This document shows positions 55,519-63,777 of a stretch of DNA of 64,000 bases, in pieces. Source of the stretch: Bacteroidetes Order II. bacterium (GTDB taxonomy: Bacteria > Bacteroidota > Rhodothermia > Rhodothermales > UBA2364); the NCBI GenBank assembly GCA_016788705.1, contig JAEUSQ010000059.1:84449-148448 (forward strand). The letters are read 5' to 3'. A model generated the notes under the pieces. The model saw only the letters and a list, made by a program, of their open reading frames with translations. It was not told where the DNA came from and ran no database searches. Position 1 is the first letter of the stretch. Each line of letters starts with the position of its first letter. Position numbers and translations under genes: made by a program.

Positions 55519-56601
55519 TTACCAGTAAAACGCCTGAAGTTTTGGACGATGTTCCAGCGTCCCTTGTGTAGAGAATGTCGCAAAGTCACGAAGTTCACAG
55601 ATCATATCAAAGGCGTAGCGGATAAACATTTTTCCGACTTCATAACCCACCATTGGCGGCACTTCTTCACCAAACGCCAGCCGAACCAAGGCCTCGGGGT
55701 GGTTTTGTCCGCAAGCAGCAGAAAGATATACCCAGGCAGGAAAGCGGGGATTGATCTCGATCAGGTACACCTTACCCGTTTTTTCTTCTTTGATCAGTTC
55801 CAACTCCATGCCCCCTGCCCATTTTGTCTTGTGCATAACCCGCTCGGCCATCTTTAATAGGACGTTATCACGGATAGAGATTCCGGCCCAAGCTTTTCCC
55901 GCCTGAGTGATGTAGGTCTTGCGCATGGCTACCGCCCCAATCAGCACCCCTTTTCCATCTCCCAAAGCCGTCACATTTAGCTCCTGACCCGTAATGTGCG
56001 CTTGCACGACCACTGGAGTCCCCCATTTGGCAGCCAGTTTGTAATAGTACTGAATGGCCTCGGCCTCCGAGTGGGCGGTATAGGCTTCGTAGTATTTGCC
56101 CTTTACAACCACAGGATATTCAAACGTCCGAAGGGTTTTTACGAATTCCGGAATTGAATAAACTGTTTCGGAGTATGGAACCAGAATCCCGTGCGCTTCG
56201 CCAAATTGGTTCAGCTGATGCTTGAACCGCTCCTCAAATTGCGCCAACGTTGGTAAAAACGTTTTTATCCCCATATCCGAAAGAAAAGATTTAAGTTTAA
56301 TAAATCCAGTAATTTCGGCATCCAATGTTGGGATAATCATATCCATTTGCTCTTGCTCGTGTATCACCAAAAGACGGTCTAACAACACCTGATGGCCATT
56401 AGAGGGATAAGGAATCTGATAGACTACATCCACCCATTCGTTCATGTATATCCCAGGATCTAAGGCTTCATACGCCAATCCCACAATCCGTACATCAAAA
56501 TAAGTACTTTCACGAAGTGCCCGAATAACGGAAATACCCGGCCCTGGACTGTCTATGGCATTGAGACCTGTAACAGCGATGGTATAAAGGGGCTTGCTCA
56601 T
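55519..56601 (-). CDS. ATP-grasp domain ligase
   Basis: 360 residues. The N-terminus has a nucleotide-binding-like start (YTIAVTGLNAIDSPGPGISV) and a Rossmann-type preATP domain. The ATP-grasp core has PVVVKGKYYEAYTAHS, a VVVQAHITGQELNVTALGD segment, and the metal-binding GGMELELIKEE...YLIEINPRFPAWVYLS (ELELI and EINPRF). Carbamoyl-phosphate synthase-like or carboxylate-amine ligases share this layout. It probably joins an amine to a carboxylate using ATP, but the substrates are unknown. It begins inside the PqqD-like gene (4-bp overlap) and is followed by the decarboxylase. Confidence 0.85.
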   Translation of the reverse strand: MSKPLYTIAVTGLNAIDSPGPGISVIRALRESTYFDVRIVGLAYEALDPGIYMNEWVDVVYQIPYPSNGHQVLLDRLLVIHEQEQMDMIIPTLDAEITGFIKLKSFLSDMGIKTFLPTLAQFEERFKHQLNQFGEAHGILVPYSETVYSIPEFVKTLRTFEYPVVVKGKYYEAYTAHSEAEAIQYYYKLAAKWGTPVVVQAHITGQELNVTALGDGKGVLIGAVAMRKTYITQAGKAWAGISIRDNVLLKMAERVMHKTKWAGGMELELIKEEKTGKVYLIEINPRFPAWVYLSAACGQNHPEALVRLAFGEEVPPMVGYEVGKMFIRYAFDMICELRDFATFSTQGTLEHRPKLQAFYW

Positions 56602-56843
56602 GATGCCTCCAAGATTTGATAGTGGCGTAATACGTCAAAAAAATCGGACACGTCTTTCTCGATAGTGGCAAGATCGGCATCATACCGATGCTCAATCTCC
56701 CGCACCACTTCGGCTGTGGTTTGGCCTTGTCGCAATAACCGGAGAATTTCCGCTCCAACCGGATTGACCGAGAAGGAGTCACCACGCTCGGCGTGAAAGA
56801 CGAATCCACCTTCGCTAACGGCTACATTTGGATTTATGGTCAT
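56598..56843 (-). CDS. PqqD-family small protein (RiPP-recognition-element-like)
   Basis: 81 residues, the whole of a PqqD domain: GFVFHAERGDSFSVNPVGAEILRLL, GQTTAEVVREIEHRYDAD and DVSDFFDVLRHYQIL. The small winged-helix-like fold in this family usually binds a precursor peptide and presents it to a modifying enzyme. Here no precursor peptide gene is recognisable upstream, so its partner may be different. It is the first gene of the six-gene operon; the next starts four bases inside it. An inverted repeat lies about 100 bp upstream of its start. Confidence 0.88.
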   Translation of the reverse strand: MTINPNVAVSEGGFVFHAERGDSFSVNPVGAEILRLLRQGQTTAEVVREIEHRYDADLATIEKDVSDFFDVLRHYQILEAS

Positions 56844-57236
56844 GGCTTTAGGGGTTTAGATGGTTTAGCGTTTCTGGTTATAAGAAACGAACATAAACAG
56901 TAAAGATGGTTTAGAAGTACCTACACAAGTCCCGATAATGTATGACAAAATTGTCACAAACATTTATTTGAAGGCGCCATACCAATGCAAGACGGGCAAA
57001 AATTAAGAATGCACGTTTATTTCAATCCCAAAGAGATTGGATGTTTATAGGGATTTTAGATGTTTGTAGAAATTGGTTCAAAGCAATGGATACGGCTCGT
57101 ATGTAGGATGCCATTGGTTATAAACATGGGAACATTGGAACCCGTTGGGTTCTATCGGGTGTAAAGTGGCGAATCTATTAACCGATGCTAGGCGGATTAA
57201 TACCCGATTTTGGCCCCTCACATACGGTACTAAAAC
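56844..57236. other. Upstream region of the six-gene operon, no gene seen
   Basis: The 522-bp gap between the PqqD-like gene and the NqrM-like gene (56844-57365) contains no convincing short coding frame on either strand, including for a precursor peptide. Inside it are the inverted repeat at 56943-56956 and, beyond 57237, the terminator of the NqrM-like gene. Confidence 0.55.
56943..56956. promoter_or_regulatory. Inverted repeat TGACAA-AA-TTGTCA upstream of the six-gene operon
   Basis: Perfect 6-bp arms separated by two bases, about 100 bp before the first gene. The form suggests a dimeric regulator site. No regulator gene is adjacent, and a -10/-35 pair could not be fixed with confidence. 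Confidence 0.45.
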
Positions 57237-57264
57237 AAAAAAAGGAGCCGTACCAAGACGCTCC
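57237..57264 (-). terminator. Terminator for the NqrM-like gene
   Basis: On the minus strand a short stem (57260-57264 with 57244-57248, GGAGC/GCTCC) with a longer loop runs into seven T residues. It lies about 100 bp beyond the stop codon, so the assignment is fair rather than certain. Confidence 0.6.
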
Positions 57265-57365
57265 CCTGCTATTTAGGTGATATTCTAAAATCTTTTGAGA
57301 TCAGGAAATCCTACAAATGGATCATCACAACCATTGTGGATAAAACAACGTGACGATTAAGAATC

Positions 57366-57584
57366 TTAGTTTGTGTGAAGCGAAATCGCATTATTTTTCC
57401 GGCGGTCACATTCTTCTGGCTTTCGGCCGCAGGCCCCACAGGCCAATCCTTCTTTGTTCAACATCGGATTGTTTGTGGCACAGGTACCATGAAATTCGCC
57501 ATCTTTTTTAAATAATACGCGGACGCTCATCAGGGCAAACGCCACGCCCAGAATGAGCAGGGTTGCAAACAATACAGGTAACAT
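57366..57584 (-). CDS. Small Cys-rich membrane protein, NqrM/DUF539-like
   Basis: 72 residues. One membrane helix (about 2-22: LPVLFATLLILGVAFALMSV) is followed by VRVLFKKDGEFHGTC, then NKEGLACGACGRKPEEC. The four Cys in a short soluble tail after a helix and basic residues resemble NqrM, which helps mature the FeS or FeS/flavin parts of the Na+-translocating NADH:quinone reductase. No nqr genes are present in the window. The call is by pattern; the family name is moderately sure. Confidence 0.6.
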   Translation of the reverse strand: MLPVLFATLLILGVAFALMSVRVLFKKDGEFHGTCATNNPMLNKEGLACGACGRKPEECDRRKNNAISLHTN

Positions 57585-57721
57585 AAGATATAGGCTTGGT
57601 TATCGTTGGCATACCAAACGTTTCCCACCCAAACAGGTTCCGATCCTGAATCGTTTTTTGCTTAAGTGGATGTGCTTAGGCTTTTAGAGGCGACGAAAAC
57701 ACCCTGAATCGGGGCGATTTT

Positions 57722-58966
57722 CTATGCCTTCCAATACGCCTTTATTACTTGAAGCAACTGGATACACTCTTCCATGCTATTATAAATGTGTGTGGAAACA
57801 CGGATGGCGTTCAGGTTGGCCTCCGTAACCGAACGGACACGAAAACCATTTTTAGACAAATAGGTCAATAATGAACCCGTATCACCTGCTTTTGGCCGGA
57901 ACGTGGTGATAGAACTGGCCAAAAGTGGGTTAGTCGGGGAAAGTACCTCAACCGGTAACAAACTACGTAGTTCTTGGTTCAGAAACCGCGCCAGGCCAAA
58001 GCCGTGATTGGCCACCTGACGCATGTCCAACTGGTTCAGAAAGGCAATAGCCGCTGCAAGCCCCGCTGCTTTCGTTTCGTCTTGCGTACCCGCCTCATAC
58101 CGTTGGGCTGTAGGATGATACGAGAGTGTGTGGGGCAATTCGTAATCCCCATTAGAGTATGCTCCCACATCGGTGGGAATAATACGGTCTCGACGGGCCG
58201 GATCTATCCACAAAAAACCAATCCCATGCGGGGCCAGCATCCATTTATGCGCACTGGCCGCGAACGAGTCGCATTGCAAATCTCTAAGATTAAAAGGAAA
58301 CATGCCTGCCGATTGTGCCCCATCCACATGAAGCCAGATATCTTTTTCGCGTACCCATTCCCCAATTTCCTGAACAGGCATACGAATTCCGGAGGGCGAG
58401 GTAACATGACTGATTTGTACGACTTTGGTTTTGGGCGTCCACAATGCCTTCACAGCCTTGATGTTTTGCGAAATACTTGTAGGCGAGGGGGTAAAAACCT
58501 TAACCTTGATACCAAACTCCTTTTGCAAAACCATCCAAGGGATGGCGCCACCCGGATGTGCCTCGTTGTCCAAAATCACTTCATCTCCGGGTTTTAGACG
58601 CAACCCAAAAGCAATTGTGCTATTTCCCTCCGTGGCATTACGATTCAAGGCCAAATCCTCCGGACTGCACCCCAAAAAACCAGCCAAAGGCGCATGGGTA
58701 GCCGCAAAAACATCGTGACCCGGCTCCCCAAGTGTCTGATACCGAAGCAGGGCATCTTGTACCGCCTGAATAACCGAATAAGGCGCAGCGCCAATACCAC
58801 CCGTATTAAAATAGACACGAGAACCTTGAAGTGGAAACTGTTTGCGTACCTCTTCCCAAGACTGCAAAGAAAGGATTGCTTGATTGGTATTTGGCATCCA
58901 AGCCCCCGACGAGGCCATAAGGGCAGACCCCATACCAAGATGCGTAAAAAAATCTCGTCGCTTCAT
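57722..58966 (-). CDS. Tat-exported class V aminotransferase-fold PLP enzyme
   Basis: 414 residues from the ATG at 58966 (MKRRDFFTHLG), a twin-arginine-type signal; the 42 codons upstream include the tandem repeat and are not coding. PLP-Lys near 240 in AASAHKWMLAPHGIGFLW; the early strand set VYFNTGGIGAAP and ALNRNATEGNSTIAFGL, the HVDGAQSAGMFPF Asp motif and GTQDETKAAGLAAAI match isopenicillin-N epimerase- and cysteine desulfurase-like enzymes of fold type I. Exported members are less usual; the substrate is not known. A 21-bp perfect tandem duplication lies just upstream. Confidence 0.85.
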   Translation of the reverse strand: MKRRDFFTHLGMGSALMASSGAWMPNTNQAILSLQSWEEVRKQFPLQGSRVYFNTGGIGAAPYSVIQAVQDALLRYQTLGEPGHDVFAATHAPLAGFLGCSPEDLALNRNATEGNSTIAFGLRLKPGDEVILDNEAHPGGAIPWMVLQKEFGIKVKVFTPSPTSISQNIKAVKALWTPKTKVVQISHVTSPSGIRMPVQEIGEWVREKDIWLHVDGAQSAGMFPFNLRDLQCDSFAASAHKWMLAPHGIGFLWIDPARRDRIIPTDVGAYSNGDYELPHTLSYHPTAQRYEAGTQDETKAAGLAAAIAFLNQLDMRQVANHGFGLARFLNQELRSLLPVEVLSPTNPLLASSITTFRPKAGDTGSLLTYLSKNGFRVRSVTEANLNAIRVSTHIYNSMEECIQLLQVIKAYWKA

Positions 58967-58999
58967 GTGTAATGAACCTCTTCTTGGATGGTAGCGCAC

Positions 59000-59041
59000 A
59001 CAGGTGGCGTGTGTACACCAACAGGTGGCGTGTGTACACCA
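59000..59041. repeat. Perfect 21-bp tandem duplication with GTGTACAC core
   Basis: Two identical 21-bp units in a row (59000-59020 and 59021-59041), each containing ACAGGTGGC and the palindrome GTGTACAC. They lie 34-75 bp before the aminotransferase start and between divergent genes, so they may be a doubled operator. Two copies are too few, and without spacers, to be CRISPR. Confidence 0.7.
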
Positions 59042-59184
59042 TTGGTATTGTGGGACTAAGATAGATGTCTTGCTTTTTGAAAGGTAAAACACTCCATGAT
59101 TTCTTTACAACAATCAGCAGGAACCGAATGGCTCTACAAGAATTCAAGTTGTTCTATCAAGTCATTACAACCAAATATCACCCT

Positions 59185-59415
59185 ATGAAAACCCTATTTA
59201 AGTACCTCGACTGGAAAATTGCTTTGGTCATGTGCCTCACCTTGGGCTTGGCCCCTTTTTATCCAGAACCACACCTTTGGGGAAAACTACGGTGGGTAGC
59301 CGGTGGCGCCATTGGCATGACGGCTTTAGATTGGTTTGACTTGGTCTATCATGGATTTCCATTTGTATTACTGGTTCTTTCGGTCTTCTTCCGCGGGAAA
59401 ACGCCACAACCTTAA
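59185..59415 (+). CDS. Conserved small membrane protein (often labelled RND transporter)
   Basis: 76 residues from the ATG at 59185 (MKTLFKYLDWKIA). Two hydrophobic helices (about 11-28 and 56-70) with the conserved core LTLGLAPFYPEPHLWGKLRW, GGAIGMTALDWFDLVYHGFPF. This is a widespread short Bacteroidota protein that databases often call RND transporter, although it has no RND features (recalled label). Its function is unknown. It ends 37 bp before a long shared hairpin. Confidence 0.75.
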   Translation: MKTLFKYLDWKIALVMCLTLGLAPFYPEPHLWGKLRWVAGGAIGMTALDWFDLVYHGFPFVLLVLSVFFRGKTPQP

Positions 59416-59452
59416 TACAGGAACGCTTTTGAGGCTTTTGAGATGAATTTTT

Positions 59453-59506
59453 ATGACATCAGCCCCCCATCTCTCCCAAGTTTGGAGACTGGGGGCTGGA
59501 TGTCAT
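59453..59506. terminator. Long bidirectional hairpin between convergent genes
   Basis: Arms 59453-59467 (ATGACATCAGCCCCC) and 59491-59506 (GGGGGCTGGATGTCAT) pair over 15 bp with one bulged G. The minus-strand flank has TAAAAATTC and the plus-strand flank TCTTTTAAAAAT. It ends both the 76-aa gene and the 779-aa gene. Confidence 0.8.
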
Positions 59507-59512
59507 CGTCTT

Positions 59513-61852
59513 TTAAAAATCAAACCGATAGCCGAGGGCTATTCGGGCGTAATCTAACAGCCGCAATGTAGAGACTTCGATAAAGACATTTGCCTTCCTG
59601 AATTTCAACTCCCCGCCCAGCATTAGGTTTAGCCCACGGAACGACTCCCGGCCAGTACCACTGGTATTTTCAATAAATCGGACGCCATATCCTATTCCCA
59701 GAAAAGGCGCAATGGGACGGGCTTTAAGGTTAGGTAACCCCATCACTGCATTCAACGAACCACCAATACCATTGCGGCTACCCGTATTATACACCAATTC
59801 AGGTACAATTTTGAGGGCTGTTCCCATCAACGCAAACCATGCCTGGGTACCCAATTGCACGCCATTTTGGTGTGCGCCAAGACCCAAACCAGCCAAAACA
59901 CGGCCTTCCAAAAAATGAACCCTTCTTTTAGGAGGAACGGGCGTTACAACTTCCAATGTATCTGTAACAGCCGTCTTTTCTGTTGCGAATGCTTTGTCCA
60001 TAGCCACGCCTTTTACCGAGACCGACGGCACAGGTGCAGGATCGGCAGGAGGAGTTCCTTGCTGATGATCCATCCGTAGAATGACCGGTGCTGGGCTTAT
60101 AATGATTTTCCGTTGTAGGGTATCTCGTTTGGCCAACAAGGTTTGCAAAGAGTCCACTTTCCGCTCCAACTTATGCAATTTGACCAACCATCCAGAATCG
60201 GAGGGCGACGTTTTTCCGTCAATCACGGGACGCATGGTAGCAGGTGATTTTCCAAAGCGGATATAAACCTCGCCTTCTTCCAAAACGGGCAACGTGATTA
60301 CACGTCCCTCTGTACTTTCCCGAATGCCATTTTTCTGTTCCCCCTTTTGAAGCGGTTGACCTTGTGTAGCAACAGGCGTTGTGGCGCGATGCAGCACATC
60401 TACGGGTTTGATCGGCGTCAACGGAACCGCATCGTGCATGGCGCGGGTCTCCTGAAGGGCTTTTTGGAGATGTAGGGCAGCCAACGAATCGCCACGGGCC
60501 TCGGCGCGGGCAATCGCCACTTCGAGTGAATACATCTTTTCCTCATAGGAAGCACGCAAGGCATTCTTCTCCGCCTGCCACGCCTGTTCCGCCAAGGCAC
60601 GGTCGGATTCAACCTGGTCTTTCCGCACAACGTTGGGCTTATTGGGCTTTCGGCCAATGATCAGGTTGATTCCGGCATGATACATCCAATTGGTTTGGAG
60701 TTGATCTGGTTGATCCAAGCGATCCAAATCCTGATTGCTTGCCAAAAGGACTCTTGCGCCACCATTCAGCTCCACAAACCGCCCAATAGGAATCGTAATC
60801 CCACCACCACCCATCACAAAAGGCGTATCGTCAGGCGTCAGACCACTTTTTCCAAGATAATTTTGTCCCACGTCTATCAATCCACCACCCATTGCTAAGT
60901 AGGGAGTTATGCCTTGTCCTTCGTTCAGACGAAAGTTCAGTTCACCTCCGTACAAACGCAAGTCGTCCTTTTTCCACGCCTCTTCTTTCATGCTCTGCCA
61001 GTAAAATCCCCGTATCCCGATCAAAGGTCCAAAGTTAAGTCCTGCATTTGCACCAGCCAATCGCGTACTCCGGAAAGGGAGGTTATCCGAGAAGTCCAGT
61101 TTACCAAAGAACGCATGGGCAGGAACACTCAATCCAGAGAATCCACCAGAAAATTGCCGCATCATCTCGCGGTCCACCTTGGTCAATTGACCCGATTTTC
61201 GTCCACCGAGGTACAATGCAAACGAAGCACCTGCACTCCAGTTCGTAAAACTCCGCCGTTCTGTAACAGCCGCATCTATGTCTAACTCCTTTAGGGTCTG
61301 TACATCCACAAACGTGGCAATTGGGTTCAGACGAAATGCGGTATTTCGTGCATAAAGGGAGAACGTAAGCCGATCTATGGAGCTTACTGTAAGCCCACCA
61401 CCAGCATTGAGGTAGATGACAGAACGGCCATCATCGCCAGATGGACGAAACGTCTGAACACCCGCGCCAAGATTTATAAAGGGAAATACCTTTCCGCGCA
61501 ATAAATTAAAGCGAAGATCGCCGCCCACTTTTCGGTATGATAGTACTTGTGTCCCCAATTCGTTCTTTTGGAAAGTGGCAAGCCCTATCACATTTTCCCA
61601 ATCTGTTTCCATTTTATTATTCCACAGGTACAAGGCCCGTAGTTCAATAAATTCACCAAAGCCAAATCCTACTTGTCCGCCCAACAAAGGCGCCTTTTGT
61701 AGACCCAATTCAGGATGCCAACGGACGTATTCTCCCGAAGGAGACAAGGTGTAGCTCAATCCAGAAACTTGTGCTTGCAAAAGCGCACAACTGGAACCCG
61801 CCAAAAGGATGACAAAAAATAAACGTGATGTATAAGAAAAGATTTTGTTCAT
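59513..61852 (-). CDS. Large outer-membrane barrel protein with coiled-coil segment
   Basis: 779 residues. A signal peptide (about 1-28) precedes beta-rich, Gly/aromatic sequence at about 30-215 and 235-405 that reads like barrel halves: GGQVGFGFGEFIELRALYLW, FPFINLGAGVQTF, GGDLRFNLLRG, GINLIIGRKP. A helical segment (about 410-475, QAWQAEKNALRASYEEKMYSLE) and a charged linker follow, and a further barrel-like domain runs at about 645-779 (LAGLGLGAHQNGVQLG, KFRKANVFIEVSTLRLL, ending IALGYRFDF). Probably an outer-membrane protein with a periplasmic coiled coil between. No family is recognised; function unknown. Confidence 0.65.
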   Translation of the reverse strand: MNKIFSYTSRLFFVILLAGSSCALLQAQVSGLSYTLSPSGEYVRWHPELGLQKAPLLGGQVGFGFGEFIELRALYLWNNKMETDWENVIGLATFQKNELGTQVLSYRKVGGDLRFNLLRGKVFPFINLGAGVQTFRPSGDDGRSVIYLNAGGGLTVSSIDRLTFSLYARNTAFRLNPIATFVDVQTLKELDIDAAVTERRSFTNWSAGASFALYLGGRKSGQLTKVDREMMRQFSGGFSGLSVPAHAFFGKLDFSDNLPFRSTRLAGANAGLNFGPLIGIRGFYWQSMKEEAWKKDDLRLYGGELNFRLNEGQGITPYLAMGGGLIDVGQNYLGKSGLTPDDTPFVMGGGGITIPIGRFVELNGGARVLLASNQDLDRLDQPDQLQTNWMYHAGINLIIGRKPNKPNVVRKDQVESDRALAEQAWQAEKNALRASYEEKMYSLEVAIARAEARGDSLAALHLQKALQETRAMHDAVPLTPIKPVDVLHRATTPVATQGQPLQKGEQKNGIRESTEGRVITLPVLEEGEVYIRFGKSPATMRPVIDGKTSPSDSGWLVKLHKLERKVDSLQTLLAKRDTLQRKIIISPAPVILRMDHQQGTPPADPAPVPSVSVKGVAMDKAFATEKTAVTDTLEVVTPVPPKRRVHFLEGRVLAGLGLGAHQNGVQLGTQAWFALMGTALKIVPELVYNTGSRNGIGGSLNAVMGLPNLKARPIAPFLGIGYGVRFIENTSGTGRESFRGLNLMLGGELKFRKANVFIEVSTLRLLDYARIALGYRFDF

Positions 61853-62361
61853 ATGAATGGTGGTTAAGGTGTAAACCAGAGAAAGGTCTGTTTAATTAAA
61901 AATAAGACATTTTTCATCTATAAAAAACCATAACGTCATGATTTTGTGTAGTGTTTTCTTTTACAAGAATGAACGTTTTTTCCACACAAACATCAAGGTT
62001 TAAACATAGTGTTTATGCGATGTTCGCCAACTTTTTTTGCGATAAATAAAGGCTGCTCTATGGGTAAATTTCAGAAACTGCTTTATCCTATATGCTCATG
62101 CTTTAAAATACACGAAGGAGAAGGGGGCATATTAGGCATATTACCACCTTGAGAAAGCTCCTGCGGATATTTCTGGACTGGTAACAAAAAAAATAGTGAC
62201 CTGCCAGAGACAAAGGCAAGTGACCTATACCGATAGCGAAGAATGAACCCATTGACACGGCGACCGATCTGTACGCACTTCCCCTTTTAAAAGCAGGGTT
62301 TAATTCAGAGGCAACACCGACAGTAGTGAACAAAACAGGTTATATCGCCCCGAAACGTACT
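61853..62361. other. 509-bp gap with no supported gene
   Basis: Between the barrel gene's start and the fucosidase gene's stop there is no coding frame with protein-like composition. The first part is AT-rich and probably holds the barrel gene's promoter. An inverted repeat TAAACA-TAG-TGTTTA lies at 62001-62015, about 150 bp upstream of that gene's start. Confidence 0.5.
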
Positions 62362-63777
62362 TTAACGCTTCATACGGATCACCCACGCCCAGTCTGTTGG
62401 CGGATTTTGTTGCAAGGTTGGCGGAATTGCAATGACGGTTCCATTAACGGTAATCTTCCACTTTAAGGGTTTGGTATAGCCCAGCAGGAAAAGTTCCGCG
62501 TTTTTCGGCGGTGAGAAATGCGCGATCGTAAAGGATGTTGGCATCTTTTCGCCTTCTTTGGCCAAATAAATAGCATATAAGGCATCTTTTTTGGTGGTAA
62601 ACCGCCATTGATTTTCCACATAAGGGGCAATGGGTTTTGTACCATAGATCGCTTCTTGGTTTACTTGCATCCAACTCCCGATTTGTTGTAGCCGTACATA
62701 GGCTTCGTCATGCCAAGTTCCATCCGGCCCTGGCCCAATGTTTAGTAAAAAATTCCCTCCTTTAGCCACAATATCTGCCAATAGGTGTATGAGTTTTCGG
62801 GCAGGCTTATAAGTATCATTAGGCACATAAGACCACGACCCCGCCATCGTCATACAGGTTTCCCATGGAAAATCGTGTGGTTCTTCAGGCACTTCTTGTT
62901 CGGGCGTGGTATAGTTCTCATACAATCCCGGAACCGAACGATCCACAATGATCAGTCCCGGTTGATGTTTACGTGCCATCGCTGCAATGCGCGGCATATC
63001 CACATCTTGCCCAAACGGCACACTCGCTTGCCAAGAAATCGAAGAATCTATACTCGACTGTGGCCGCACCCAACCACCATCTAACCACAAAATATCCATC
63101 TTCCCATAGCCCGTCATCAGTTCTTCAATTTGGTTGTAGGTAAAATCCTTGAAGCGCTCCCAGCGCTCGGGATAGCGCTTAATATCGTAGTTAACATGAC
63201 GGTCTTTGGGTGGAAAATAGGGCCACCAGAAGTTTTCGTTGTGCCAATCTGGTTTCGAAAAATACGCCCCCACCATAAACCCTTTTTGACGAAATGCCGC
63301 GAAAATTTCTTTTGACACATCGCTTCGAGGATGGGAAGAAAAGGGCACTTGTGGCGCGGTAATTTTATAATCCGTTTGTTTGGTATCAAACATCGAAAAG
63401 CCGTCGTGGTGTTTGGTCGTAAAAACCACATAGCGCATTCCTGCCGCTTTTGCTGCCTCCGCCCATTTTTCTGGATTAAATTTTACTGGGTTAAATTGTG
63501 TGGATAAATTTTCGTAAGCCTTTTTATATTCGTACCAATTGGTTGAAAATGGCCCTCGGCGAACGGTCCAGCCCTCGTCTTCGGGGCAGAGGGACCACGA
63601 TTCCACAATCCCCCATAGGCTATACGTCCCCCAATGCATCAACAGACCAAACTTTAGGTCTTGCCACTCAGTGAGTTTTGCCTGTACCAATGGGTCGTCC
63701 GGTGGGGTATAAGATTTAGAATGCTGGGCCGCCGCCAATACAGGCAACAGCATACAGATAAGGAACAGACGTTTCAT
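62362..63777 (-). CDS. Secreted alpha-L-fucosidase, GH29 family
   Basis: 471 residues. A signal peptide (about 1-17, ending AAAQ) precedes the GH29 (beta/alpha)8 domain: LKFGLLMHWGTYSLWG (about 41-56), WAEAAKAAGMRYVVFTTKHHDGFSMF (HHDGF at 123-127), and ILWLDGGW with the expected nucleophile Asp233. GGNFLLNIGPGPDGTW is the typical late motif. A short C-terminal beta domain follows (about 385-471). It hydrolyses alpha-linked fucose from glycans outside the cytoplasm. It stands alone here: no sulfatase, transporter or SusCD pair lies beside it within the window. The residue acting as acid/base cannot be assigned. Confidence 0.92.
   Translation of the reverse strand: MKRLFLICMLLPVLAAAQHSKSYTPPDDPLVQAKLTEWQDLKFGLLMHWGTYSLWGIVESWSLCPEDEGWTVRRGPFSTNWYEYKKAYENLSTQFNPVKFNPEKWAEAAKAAGMRYVVFTTKHHDGFSMFDTKQTDYKITAPQVPFSSHPRSDVSKEIFAAFRQKGFMVGAYFSKPDWHNENFWWPYFPPKDRHVNYDIKRYPERWERFKDFTYNQIEELMTGYGKMDILWLDGGWVRPQSSIDSSISWQASVPFGQDVDMPRIAAMARKHQPGLIIVDRSVPGLYENYTTPEQEVPEEPHDFPWETCMTMAGSWSYVPNDTYKPARKLIHLLADIVAKGGNFLLNIGPGPDGTWHDEAYVRLQQIGSWMQVNQEAIYGTKPIAPYVENQWRFTTKKDALYAIYLAKEGEKMPTSFTIAHFSPPKNAELFLLGYTKPLKWKITVNGTVIAIPPTLQQNPPTDWAWVIRMKR

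Noticed and set aside
59000-59041. Two direct repeats considered as a CRISPR array
   Set aside because: Only two copies, no spacer between them, and no cas genes in the window.
62103-62333. Open frame of 76 codons upstream of the barrel gene
   Set aside because: No recognisable motif, no Shine-Dalgarno site, and it would lie in a separate, unsupported position between two same-strand genes.
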